From UBA1181 sp045600225 (GTDB lineage: Bacteria; Bacteroidota; Bacteroidia; Bacteroidales; Paludibacteraceae): a DNA stretch of 64,000 nt. The number at the start of each line of letters is the position of its first letter. Position 1 is the first letter of the stretch. The translations under genes were made by a program, and so were the position numbers. A model generated the notes under the pieces. That model was not told the DNA's origin and ran no database searches. It saw only the letters and a program-made list of their open reading frames with translations. The DNA lies in NCBI GenBank assembly GCA_045600225.1, contig JAZRXL010000025.1, positions 1 to 64,000 on the forward strand, in the 5' to 3' direction. Shown here piece by piece: positions 7,790-16,498 of this stretch.

Positions 7790-9367
7790 TTAGAATTCAG
7801 AAGAGAAGTGGAATTTAATCTTAGGGAAGTCTGATTGTGCCATTTGTAGGATGTAACCAGAATCAGCCAAGAACACGTCTCGGTCTTCCTTATCCTTTGC
7901 CATATACTGGTATTTTCTCTTTTTAAAGTTTTCCAATGCCTCTTGATCGTCGCTTTCAATCCAGCAAGCCTTGTAAAGGTTGATAGGCTCCCAACGACAT
8001 TTAGCATTGTATTCGTGAAGCAAACGGTACTGGATGACCTCAAACTGCAACTGACCTACGGTACCGATAATCTTGCGACCGTTGAATTGGTTGGTAAATA
8101 CTTGTGCAACACCTTCGTCCATCAATTGCTCGATACCCTTTGCCAACTGTTTAGCCTTCATAGGGTCATCGTTCTCAATGTATTTAAACATTTCAGGAGA
8201 GAAACTAGGCAATCCTTTGAAGTGGATGTTTTCACCTGATGTTAGCGTATCACCGATTTTAAAGGTTCCACCCGAATCAGGCAAACCTACGATATCACCC
8301 GGCCAAGCCTCGTCTACGGTCTCCTTTTTTTGAGCCATGAAGCAGGTTGGGGCAGAGAACTTTAGCATCTTGTTATGGCGAACATGTTTGTAGTTGACAT
8401 TACGTTCGAACTTGCCAGAACAGATCTTCACAAAAGCGATACAACTTCTGTGGTTAGGGTCCATATTGGCGTGTATTTTGAATACGAATCCAGAGAAGGC
8501 CTCTTCTTCTGGCTTCACGATGCGTTCTACTGTTTGGGTAGGTTGTGGGCTTGGAGCGATTTTGCAGAAGCAGTCTAGTAGCTCCTTAACTCCGAAGTTA
8601 TTGAGGGCACTACCGAAAAAGACGGGAGCCACCTCTCCAGCAAGATATTCGTCGATGTTTAAGTCGGAATAAACGCCTTCGATTAGTTCCAAATCGTCTC
8701 GTAGTTGTTGTGCATCCTCTTCACCAACGCGCTTGTCCAACTCTTCGCTGTTGATATCAATCTCAACAGACTCGGTGATGACTTGCTTGTTAGGTGTATA
8801 TAGATTAAGATTTTTTTCGTAGATATTGTAAACTCCTTTGAACTTATCTCCTTGGTTGATAGGCCAAGAAAGAGGACGAACGCGGATGTTCAATTCCTTT
8901 TCAAGTTCATCCATCAAGTCGAATGGGTTACCTCCGTTTCGGTCCATCTTGTTTACGAACACAATTACGGGAGTGTTACGCATACGGCACACATTCATCA
9001 GTTTGCGAGTTTGTGCCTCGACTCCCTTTGCACAGTCGACAACGATGATAACGCTATCTACGGCAGTAAGGGTACGGAAGGTGTCTTCCTGGAAGTCTTG
9101 GTGACCTGGAGTATCAAGGATATTGATTTTAAAGCCATTGTAATCGAATGCCATTACGGAGGTAGCAACGGAGATACCACGCTGCTTCTCTATCTCCATC
9201 CAGTCGGAGGTGGCAGTCTTCTTTATTTTATTGGATTTGACGGCACCCGCAATGTGGATGGCACCACCAAATAGCAATAGTTTCTCTGTTAATGTAGTCT
9301 TTCCCGCATCCGGGTGACTGATAATTGCGAAGGTTCTTCTTCTCTTAATCTCTTCTGATAAGCCCAT
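7790..9367 (-). CDS. prfC: Peptide chain release factor 3 (RF3)
   Basis: Translational GTPase that recycles RF1 and RF2 from the ribosome after peptide release. The GTPase domain shows G1 SHPDAGKTTLTEKLL (from residue 15), G2 with the RGISVATSV switch I, G3 DTPGHQDF and G4 NKMDR. Domain 2 includes FAGFVFKIHAN-type sequence (here FSGFVFKIHAN) and DHRSCIAFVKICSG-like text. The C-terminal part has GQLQFEVIQYRLLHEYN, characteristic of RF3 rather than EF-G. At 525 residues it is full length. It is the first gene of the minus-strand prfC-thioesterase-trmD run, and its start faces the leader-distal end of the CRISPR array across about 90 bp. Confidence 0.96.
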   Translation of the reverse strand: MGLSEEIKRRRTFAIISHPDAGKTTLTEKLLLFGGAIHIAGAVKSNKIKKTATSDWMEIEKQRGISVATSVMAFDYNGFKINILDTPGHQDFQEDTFRTLTAVDSVIIVVDCAKGVEAQTRKLMNVCRMRNTPVIVFVNKMDRNGGNPFDLMDELEKELNIRVRPLSWPINQGDKFKGVYNIYEKNLNLYTPNKQVITESVEIDINSEELDKRVGEEDAQQLRDDLELIEGVYSDLNIDEYLAGEVAPVFFGSALNNFGVKELLDCFCKIAPSPQPTQTVERIVKPEEEAFSGFVFKIHANMDPNHRSCIAFVKICSGKFERNVNYKHVRHNKMLKFSAPTCFMAQKKETVDEAWPGDIVGLPDSGGTFKIGDTLTSGENIHFKGLPSFSPEMFKYIENDDPMKAKQLAKGIEQLMDEGVAQVFTNQFNGRKIIGTVGQLQFEVIQYRLLHEYNAKCRWEPINLYKACWIESDDQEALENFKKRKYQYMAKDKEDRDVFLADSGYILQMAQSDFPKIKFHFSSEF

Positions 9368-9456
9368 ATCTACTATTTAAATTTGCGGATGCAAAGGTAG
9401 TAAAAATTTGGGAAATGATAGTTAAGTTATTTCTTCGAAACAGCTACATACATTGG

Positions 9457-9492
9457 ACTTTTATGTTATGAAATTTATTGCCTGTACTAGAC
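9457..9492 (-). repeat. Degenerate terminal CRISPR repeat (leader-distal)
   Basis: The right-hand 23 nt match the repeat exactly, but the part encoding the processing hairpin (9457-9469) is scrambled. Loss of the last repeat's crRNA-handle end marks the trailer side of the array, consistent with new spacers entering at the 10.53-kb end. Confidence 0.85.
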
Positions 9493-10533
9493 AACTTTAT
9501 CAGATAATACAAAAGTTTTTGATCTACAATAGTAGAAATTTATTGCCTGTACTAGACTGCTAAGGTTCAAGCATTATTAGACTGGATATCTACAATAGTA
9601 GAAATTTATTGCCTGTACTAGACTTGCAGTGTTCAAAGTTGAACGGCTTGCGATCTACAATAGTAGAAATTTATTGCCTGTACTAGACCGGTAAGTGGTT
9701 TTTATATAGTCTTATAAGATCTTCAATAGTAGAAATTTATGGCCTGTACTAGACCTAAAATTTATAAACAACCAGGTATTCCTATCTACAATAGTAGAAA
9801 TTTATTGCCTGTACTAGACGGTGTGCCTTTCACGGATACTCCTCTTAAATCTACAATAGTAGAAATTTATTGCCTGTACTAGACATTATAAAATTATGAA
9901 GAAGCAAAATTTATCTACAATAGTAGAAATTTATTGCCTGTACTAGACCGTAGTTGTCAAACTGAAGGTCTTACAATCTACAATAGTAGAAATTTATTGC
10001 CTGTACTAGACTTTCCTACTAATCTTAATATTACTATTACTATCTACAATAGTAGAAATTTATTGCCTGTACTAGACGGTGTGCCTTTCACGGATACTCC
10101 TCTTAAATCTACAATAGTAGAAATTTATTGCCTGTACTAGACTAATGACAATGACTCTTATAGAAGAACTTATCTACAATAGTAGAAATTTATTGCCTGT
10201 ACTAGACGGTAATATTTCCAAGTGGGACGTCTCGAATCTACAATAGTAGAAATTTATTGCCTGTACTAGACTTTAAGAATGAAGTTCTTCTACTTACTAA
10301 ATCTACAATAGTAGAAATTTATTGCCTGTACTAGACAGAAGTTTTATTAGCCGGTTCGGTCATTCTATCTACAATAGTAGAAATTTATTGCCTGTACTAG
10401 ACAGACATAAAGACTGTAACTATTTATCATACATCTACAATAGTAGAAATTTATTGCCTGTACTAGACGCAAGGCTAATTAATATGAAAAAATTTAAATC
10501 TACAATAGTAGAAATTTATTGCCTGTACTAGAC
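9457..10533 (-). CRISPR. Type V CRISPR array, 17 repeats (one degenerate), 16 spacers
   Basis: Sixteen 36-nt repeats start on the plus strand at 9522, 9588, 9653, 9719, 9784, 9849, 9913, 9976, 10042, 10107, 10172, 10236, 10301, 10367, 10433 and 10498. A degenerate seventeenth lies at 9457-9492. Spacers are 27-30 nt. Read on the minus strand, each repeat begins GTCTAGTACAGG and ends AATTTCTACTATTGTAGAT, the processing hairpin (TCTAC / GTAGA) shared by Cas12a and Cas12a2 arrays. The array is therefore transcribed leftward, in line with the cas4-cas1-cas2 genes, and the leader lies on the cas2 side. The spacer at 9820-9848 is repeated exactly at 10078-10106. The repeat at 9719 has two substitutions, one of which breaks a hairpin base pair. 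Confidence 0.97.
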
Positions 10534-10711
10534 AGGTAACGTGTTGCAAATGTATATAATATTGTGGTTATCAATGTTATTTATGAGATTTTTTTCGAAC
10601 TTAAATTAGAGGGGTCTTCATAGTTTAATTGTATTAATGCATGTTATTTGTTGATATTCAATAACTTACAAAGTTATCAAAAAGGTTCTTTTTTGAGATG
10701 TGTAAACTATA
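10534..10711 (-). promoter_or_regulatory. CRISPR leader with probable array promoter
   Basis: 178 A+T-rich bases lie between the first repeat and the cas2 stop. On the minus strand a TACATTTG box (plus-strand 10547-10554) matches the Bacteroidetes -7 consensus TAnnTTTG, with a TTG at 10572-10574, a 17-bp spacing that is slightly short. Transcription would begin within a few bases of the first repeat at 10533. No other gene is visible here. Confidence 0.6.
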
Positions 10712-10984
10712 TCACAGATACAAAATATCCTTATCCCTATGGATAGCGTTACCATATTTAATGGTTTTCTTTTCATCCGTTTCAAATATAACGACACTAT
10801 CTCCTCCGCCGAATTTATCTGCATAAAGTTTCTCTATTTCAACCTTGATAAGGTCGATGACTCTTTTCGTACTATTCAACTCGTATACGGACATCTGAAG
10901 CCTAATCGCACCTTTCTTGGTTAACATTTTTGAGAATGCAGTTCTCAATTTGGTGTCCTCTATATCATAACTAATAACGATCAT
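10712..10984 (-). CDS. cas2: CRISPR-associated protein Cas2
   Basis: Small ferredoxin-fold protein of the spacer-integration complex, bridging two Cas1 dimers. The 90-residue product opens MIVISYDIED, with the conserved Asp7 at the end of the first beta strand, followed by RTAFSKMLTKKGAIRLQMSVYE, the usual RLQxSVFE-type strand. The C-terminus is short and shows no fused nuclease domain. It is the last of three closely spaced minus-strand genes (11 bp after cas1) and directly precedes the array leader, the normal place for an adaptation module. Confidence 0.93.
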   Translation of the reverse strand: MIVISYDIEDTKLRTAFSKMLTKKGAIRLQMSVYELNSTKRVIDLIKVEIEKLYADKFGGGDSVVIFETDEKKTIKYGNAIHRDKDILYL

Positions 10985-10995
10985 AACTTACTATA

Positions 10996-11970
10996 TTATA
11001 TTAAGAACATTGGATATTTATCAGTCTCTTTACTTTCCATAAAGCATCTATAGTAGTTTTGCACATAACTAAACACGTCTTTTTTGTATGGAATTAGCGC
11101 ATCGAAGAATATTTTATAATACTCCTTGGCTTTTTCTCGCTTTAGTTGGTACTCGCTATTATAGATTTCGAAGTCTGTTTTCTTGAATTGTTTCTTGTTT
11201 AGGCATGTTCTAGCTGTTTTGTCTATTATACATCTAAAGGGTTCAACAATATCACATACTAACGATTTTCGTTTAAACCATAATCTATGATATACTCCTA
11301 CATACAGATCGAATCCGAACATACAAAGGAAGCATTCCACATAGTTAAACAATATGGTGTATCCAATATCTAAAATCACATTAATAAAATCGCGTTTCAT
11401 CCTAGGTTGCCTCCCTTGCCAATCATAATTTTGGAAATATGCAGAAAAAAAAGTCTTTGCACAACTACCCTCTATTCCAAGTAGTTTGGCTGAATCGTCA
11501 AGATCACTCAATCTAGTTATTGCATTACTACATTCGCTAATTGCCTGTTTAGTGATTTCATCGCCTCTTCTAGTGTCCTTTAGTGATTTTATCTGATTCC
11601 TAATTTTGTTTTTTACTAAAATCTTCGCTATGCTAATGTCCTCTTTTTTCATATCGTACTGCCTTTGATGGAGCACATAATTGGATTCTGCATAATTGGC
11701 CCACACAAAGATAGGTCGAAGAGAGAACTTGGTAACAATCAGTGCAACACCGAATCTTCGACACTTATCAATTAAAGGGGTTGTGATACTCATATTCCCG
11801 ATTACAAAGACGGCCAATATCTTCTGAAAGGGAAACTTTGTAATTATTTTTGCTTTGCTCTCGACTTTCTCTTCCAACACAAGTTCTCCGTTTCCTACGC
11901 GTAAAGTCTTCCCTTCAGCGCAGTTTAAGACAAGGATTGTTTTATATTGTATATCTTTATTTGTAAACAT
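10996..11970 (-). CDS. cas1: CRISPR-associated endonuclease Cas1
   Basis: Metal-dependent integrase that inserts new spacers at the leader end of the array. The 324-residue protein has an N-terminal beta domain (to about residue 90) with GNMSITTPLIDKCRRFGVAL, and an alpha-helical catalytic domain. The catalytic set is visible: Glu167 in LLGIEGSCAK, His228 in VGVYHRLWF, and Asp240/Glu243 in CDIVEPFR. Cas1 of type V-A loci shows the same layout. It lies 2 bp downstream of cas4 and 11 bp upstream of cas2, so the three are probably translated from one mRNA. Nothing suggests inactivation. Confidence 0.96.
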   Translation of the reverse strand: MFTNKDIQYKTILVLNCAEGKTLRVGNGELVLEEKVESKAKIITKFPFQKILAVFVIGNMSITTPLIDKCRRFGVALIVTKFSLRPIFVWANYAESNYVLHQRQYDMKKEDISIAKILVKNKIRNQIKSLKDTRRGDEITKQAISECSNAITRLSDLDDSAKLLGIEGSCAKTFFSAYFQNYDWQGRQPRMKRDFINVILDIGYTILFNYVECFLCMFGFDLYVGVYHRLWFKRKSLVCDIVEPFRCIIDKTARTCLNKKQFKKTDFEIYNSEYQLKREKAKEYYKIFFDALIPYKKDVFSYVQNYYRCFMESKETDKYPMFLI

Positions 11971-11972
11971 TA

Positions 11973-12527
11973 CTATAAACTATTTTTTGTACAAAGGCTA
12001 GAATAAATGCAACAATTACATTTTGCGCTAACTGGTTTTATAATAGAATTATAAGGGTCAAACATTCTTATCTCTTCAAGAATATCTCTTATCTGCAACA
12101 ACTCCTTTTCGTTAGGAATCTCTATTTGATAATATGTAGATGCGGTAATGTCGTATAATCCTAATTCCTTTACTTCGTACCCCATCTCTTCCATACAGAT
12201 TTTCTCTGCCCATAGTTGGTATTTCATCCCAGCATGAATTGAGCTAATATGATATTTATATTCAACTAATTGCTTCTTTCGAGAATTATATAAATCAATT
12301 TTCCCAATGAGTTTCAATTTATCAGAATGAATGGTCAAAGATTGAACATCATATGTTCTTGTACTGATACTTCTATTCTCAACCCCTTCATGTGAATACT
12401 TACCATTCCTTTGAGGTGCTTGGTGAAAAGTTTCTTCATCCATACTTCGATATATATTTTCGAGGTATATAGAGTAGGGACAGAACAAATAGTCGCAAAT
12501 TGTTGTTATGGATATGTAATCATCCAT
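11973..12527 (-). CDS. cas4: CRISPR-associated exonuclease Cas4
   Basis: RecB-like nuclease with an iron-sulfur cluster that trims prespacers and helps select their flanking motif. From the ATG at 12527 the protein has 184 residues; an upstream in-frame TTG at 12533 is less likely. Nuclease residues are visible as Asp78 in IGKIDLY and the pair Glu89 and Lys91 in VEYKY. Candidate cluster cysteines are Cys16 (FCPYS) and the C-terminal group Cys170, Cys172/173 and Cys179 (KCNCCIYSSLC). The gene starts 96 bp from cas12a2 on the opposite strand, so both promoters must lie in that short A+T-rich gap. Presence of Cas4 is usual for type V-A adaptation modules. Confidence 0.93.
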   Translation of the reverse strand: MDDYISITTICDYLFCPYSIYLENIYRSMDEETFHQAPQRNGKYSHEGVENRSISTRTYDVQSLTIHSDKLKLIGKIDLYNSRKKQLVEYKYHISSIHAGMKYQLWAEKICMEEMGYEVKELGLYDITASTYYQIEIPNEKELLQIRDILEEIRMFDPYNSIIKPVSAKCNCCIYSSLCTKNSL

Positions 12528-12623
12528 TATCAAGATATTTTAAGTAAACTTTGTTTTATTTTGCCAATTGTTTTTTTATTGTTAAATTGGGCATTGTAAA
12601 TATAGAAAATTTCATTGTATATC

Positions 12624-15600
12624 ATGGAGACACAAAAAAATCAATATCAACTATCTAAGACAATTCGCTTTGGATTGACATTGAAGAAAAAAATCTCATT
12701 AGACGGTAGAGAGGTCTATCAGAGCCATTCTCAATTAAGGGAATTGGTTAAAAAATCGGAAGATAGGGTAAGATCTTATGTAACAATAGGAGAGAACAAA
12801 GATATGTCTTCGATGTTGGATTTGATAATTGAATGTACATCGGAGATGAAGAACTTCTTGTCTGACTGGAGAAGGGTGTCGTCATATAAGGGACAAATTG
12901 AGTTGGACAAGGATTTCTATAAGTCACTGGCTAAGAAGATAGGTTTCTATGGATTTAAAAGGAAGGATAGAGACAAGTCTGGAAACACAAAGGTGTCAAA
13001 AATACCACAGGCGAGAAGTATCCTTTTAAATACCTTGCCGGCTGATAAAGGGTACGACATAACTAACTATTGGGCGGATCTATTGCTATCCGCTGATCAA
13101 AAGTGGAGGGAGGCAACCGAACAGCAGTCGCAGTTCGCTGCTGCTATAGCCCAAAATAGGGATGACAGAAGACCTAATCAGATAGAGCTCAAGAAGACTT
13201 TCTTGGCGTTTGCGTCTATTGTGACGGAACTGCTCTGCCCAATTATCAATGGTCAGTTGACGTTTGCGAAGTTGGATAAGTTGGATAGTTCCAAAAGTAA
13301 CGACAAGTTCTTTTTGGACTTTGCGGGTGACAACATATCAAAGCTGCAGTTGCTCTCTGATATAGATTATGTGAAGGCGTACTTCAATGATAATGGAGCC
13401 AATGTGCATTATTGCAGGGCGACTCTTAACGAGAAAACAGCGCTAAAGGATAAGCATTCCAGTGCGGAGAATAATGATATTTCGAGCCTCATACACGAAC
13501 TCAGAATAGACGAAATCCTCCGCAAATATGAGAATGCAGACGATTTTATGAAGGCCCTATACAAAACTTCCGCAAAGGAAAAAATCAAACGCATTGATGA
13601 TTTTAAAGGGTATGGGATGGTTTACCGCGCATTATTGTTCAAATATAAGCAGGTCCCTTCTAATGTGCGTCGAGACATCGCGAATACCTTGTCCGATCCT
13701 ATTAACGCAAAGGAAGAATATGATGGGATTTGCGATTTCCTTCGAGACTTAGGAACAGCTAGGAGTCCACAAAAGGATTATGCGGATCTTGCAGATAAAA
13801 GCGAATTCAATATTGAGTCTTATCCTTTGAAGGTGGCTTTTGACTTCGCATGGGAGGGCGTGGCGAAGTCTCTGTATCATGAGAATTCCGAATTCCCGAT
13901 AGATATGTGCAAGCAATTCTTGAGAGAACATTTCGATGTGCAGGAATCCTCGAAGACGTTGAAGCAATACGCGAGCATGCTTGAGTTGAACGCATTGCTG
14001 TCTACCTTGGATAAGGGAAATCCTTCAGATCGCGATGCTATAGTCAGCGAAATTGAGTCATGTATGGAAGTTATTGACTGGCAGGGAATCAAGAATGGAA
14101 TCAGGCATAAAGAAAACATTTCACATCATATTAAATCTAAATCTACCGACAAGCAGGATAAAGACTATAATGACACGAAGCGAGATATAGCAATGATGCG
14201 CGGGCGGCTCAAGAATGAAATTTCCAAATACGACAAATTGACTAAATCATATAAGGACATCTCCATGAGATTGGGTAATAAATACGCGGAGATGCGAGAG
14301 AAGATTATGGATGCCAATGAACATAATCGGGTAACTCATCTTGCAATGATTGTTGAGGATGAGAACTTGGATAGGTACCTCTTGTTGCAAGAGGTTGTGG
14401 ACAATGAATCGGATCGTATTTTCAAGAAGGTTAACAAAAGGGTTGGTTTGCCCGTCTATTATGTGAACTCCATCACCTCTTCAGCCGTGGCGAAGATCCT
14501 TAGGAAGCTCAATGCAAAGAACAAACCATACAACGCCGATATTCAGGAGTCTGATGAGGAAAGAGAGGAGCGCATGATTATGCAATGGTCTAATTTCATT
14601 AGAAAGGATGGAAAGTTCAGAAGTTTTGATTTGAATATAGAAGGGAAGTCTTTGGAGCAGATAAAGAAGGAGATTGACGCAAAATGTTACAAACTTGAGA
14701 GTGCATACATTGACCGTGACGCTTTGTATGATCTTGTCCAGAATGGAGACTGTTTGCTACTCCCAATTGTCAATCAAGACATTGCAAAAAAGATCAAGAC
14801 AGAAAATAATCAGTTTACAAAGGATTGGAACGCAATTATCTCTAATCGGTCGAGATCGTGGAGATTGACTCCTGAATTCCGAGTGACATATAGAAATCCG
14901 GTTCCAGGATATCCGACTTCGAAAATTGGGGATAAAAGATACTCCCGTTTCCAAATGAATGTCCACTTCTTATGCGATTTCATCCCTCAGACGGATTCGT
15001 TCTGCTCTAACCGTGAACAAATTCAGATGTTCAAGGATGTCCAAAAGCAGGAAGAAATGGTAAAGGAGTTCAACCGATCTGTACTAGGTGATTCAGCGGA
15101 GGCGGATATGACGTCTAAGTTGAATGCTCTTGGTGCAATGTTTAATACTCATAAGAAAAACGAGACGAAACAGGTAACTGAGAAGCCGAAGCGTAAATAC
15201 TATGTTTTTGGTATAGATCGTGGTCAGAAGGAATTAGCCACACTGTGCGTGATAGATCAGGATAAGAAGATTGTGGGTAACCATGAGATTTACACAAGGT
15301 ATTTCAATTCCGAGAGAAAGCAATGGGAACATAAACTTTTGGAGGAAAGAAGACACATTTTAGATTTGTCCAACTTGAGGGTAGAAACCACCATTATGAT
15401 TGATGGAAAGCCAAGGGTAGAAAAGGTGTTGGTGGACCAAAGCACCGTCAAGGTAAAGGATAAGAATGGCAACTACGTTTTGCCGGACATGCTTCAGGTT
15501 AAGATGCAGCAGATGGCGTACATCCGAAAACTGCAATACCAAATGCAGACTAATCCGGAGAAGGTATTGGCGTGGTATGAGCAAAATAACACGGATGAAC

Positions 15601-16490
15601 TGATTATCACCAACCTTGTGGATAAAGAGAACGGGGAAAGAGGTTTGATATCATTCTATGGATGTGCTGTCATCGAGTTGAAGGACACCCTTCCTGTCCA
15701 GAAGATCAAGGAGATGCTCGAGCAGTTCAAATCCCTGAAGTCAAAAGAGGCTTCGGGTGAAAATGTGTATGCAGAGATAAAAAAATTGGTTCAATTGGAT
15801 CCTGTTGACAATTTCAAGGCGGGTGTTGTGGCCAATATGGTTGGCGTAATCGCCCATCTGCTAAAGAAATACGATTACCAGGTTTATATTTCTTTGGAGG
15901 ATTTGTCGAAGAAATTCAAAAGCGCTTACGATGGAAATTCGGGTAGGAAGATACAAACGGATTCCGGTCGTCAAGCGGATGTGGAACGATATTCGGGGCT
16001 GGGATTATACAACTTCTTCGAGATGCAGTTGCTTAGGAAACTGTTCAAAATTCAACAAGATAGTGATACAGTTCTTCATTTGGTTCCTGCCTTCAGAGCC
16101 CAGAAGAATTACGATCATGTTGCTGTCGGAGAGGGAAAGATTAAGAACCAGTTTGGTGTGGTGTTCTTCGTGGATGCAGACCAAACATCGATTTGCTGCC
16201 CTAAGTGTGGTGCGACCAATGATAAATCGTTTAAGCCTACCAATTTGAGCGCACTAATGGGATCTGTCCATACATCGAACGGAATACGTAATGGTTGGGT
16301 TGACCGCGATAAGGAGGACAACGATAGACTTCGTTGCTATCATTGCGGGTTTGACACCAAACTTGAGTATGACGAGAATCCATTGAAGTTCATTAAGAGC
16401 GGTGACGATAATGCAGCGTATCTGATTGCCGATAGTGCGGCAAGAAAAGCATACGAGTTGGCCACAACATTAATTGATAACAATAAATAA
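12624..16490 (+). CDS. cas12a2: Cas12a2-like type V CRISPR effector nuclease
   Basis: Large single-protein effector, 1288 residues from the ATG at 12624 (an in-frame TTG at 12615 would add three). It matches Cas12a2 as I remember the Sulfuricurvum protein, not Cas12a: NQYQLSKTIRFG at the start, YPLKVAFDFAWE, CLLLPIVNQDI, RHILDLSNLRVETTI, YIRKLQYQMQTN, and NFFEMQLLRKL. RuvC residues are intact: Asp865 in FGIDRGQKELA, Glu1092 in YISLEDLS, and Asp1261 in GDDNAAY. A zinc-ribbon replaces the Cas12a Nuc region (CPKC at 1192-1195 and CYHC at 1238-1241), with an unusually long 42-residue stretch between the knuckles. Cas12a2 is known to be activated by target RNA and then to degrade RNA and DNA indiscriminately, causing abortive infection; the same role is inferred here. 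No Cas12a gene accompanies it. Confidence 0.93.
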   Translation: METQKNQYQLSKTIRFGLTLKKKISLDGREVYQSHSQLRELVKKSEDRVRSYVTIGENKDMSSMLDLIIECTSEMKNFLSDWRRVSSYKGQIELDKDFYKSLAKKIGFYGFKRKDRDKSGNTKVSKIPQARSILLNTLPADKGYDITNYWADLLLSADQKWREATEQQSQFAAAIAQNRDDRRPNQIELKKTFLAFASIVTELLCPIINGQLTFAKLDKLDSSKSNDKFFLDFAGDNISKLQLLSDIDYVKAYFNDNGANVHYCRATLNEKTALKDKHSSAENNDISSLIHELRIDEILRKYENADDFMKALYKTSAKEKIKRIDDFKGYGMVYRALLFKYKQVPSNVRRDIANTLSDPINAKEEYDGICDFLRDLGTARSPQKDYADLADKSEFNIESYPLKVAFDFAWEGVAKSLYHENSEFPIDMCKQFLREHFDVQESSKTLKQYASMLELNALLSTLDKGNPSDRDAIVSEIESCMEVIDWQGIKNGIRHKENISHHIKSKSTDKQDKDYNDTKRDIAMMRGRLKNEISKYDKLTKSYKDISMRLGNKYAEMREKIMDANEHNRVTHLAMIVEDENLDRYLLLQEVVDNESDRIFKKVNKRVGLPVYYVNSITSSAVAKILRKLNAKNKPYNADIQESDEEREERMIMQWSNFIRKDGKFRSFDLNIEGKSLEQIKKEIDAKCYKLESAYIDRDALYDLVQNGDCLLLPIVNQDIAKKIKTENNQFTKDWNAIISNRSRSWRLTPEFRVTYRNPVPGYPTSKIGDKRYSRFQMNVHFLCDFIPQTDSFCSNREQIQMFKDVQKQEEMVKEFNRSVLGDSAEADMTSKLNALGAMFNTHKKNETKQVTEKPKRKYYVFGIDRGQKELATLCVIDQDKKIVGNHEIYTRYFNSERKQWEHKLLEERRHILDLSNLRVETTIMIDGKPRVEKVLVDQSTVKVKDKNGNYVLPDMLQVKMQQMAYIRKLQYQMQTNPEKVLAWYEQNNTDELIITNLVDKENGERGLISFYGCAVIELKDTLPVQKIKEMLEQFKSLKSKEASGENVYAEIKKLVQLDPVDNFKAGVVANMVGVIAHLLKKYDYQVYISLEDLSKKFKSAYDGNSGRKIQTDSGRQADVERYSGLGLYNFFEMQLLRKLFKIQQDSDTVLHLVPAFRAQKNYDHVAVGEGKIKNQFGVVFFVDADQTSICCPKCGATNDKSFKPTNLSALMGSVHTSNGIRNGWVDRDKEDNDRLRCYHCGFDTKLEYDENPLKFIKSGDDNAAYLIADSAARKAYELATTLIDNNK

Positions 16491-16498
16491 GGAATAAT

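Noticed and set aside
9934..10531. Open frames with repeated NSRNLLPVLD peptides
   Set aside because: They are translations of the CRISPR repeats and spacers, not genes.
12624..16490. Calling the effector Cas12a (Cpf1)
   Set aside because: The repeat hairpin fits either, but the protein lacks the Cas12a bridge-helix/Nuc sequences, has a zinc ribbon, and matches Cas12a2-specific blocks throughout.
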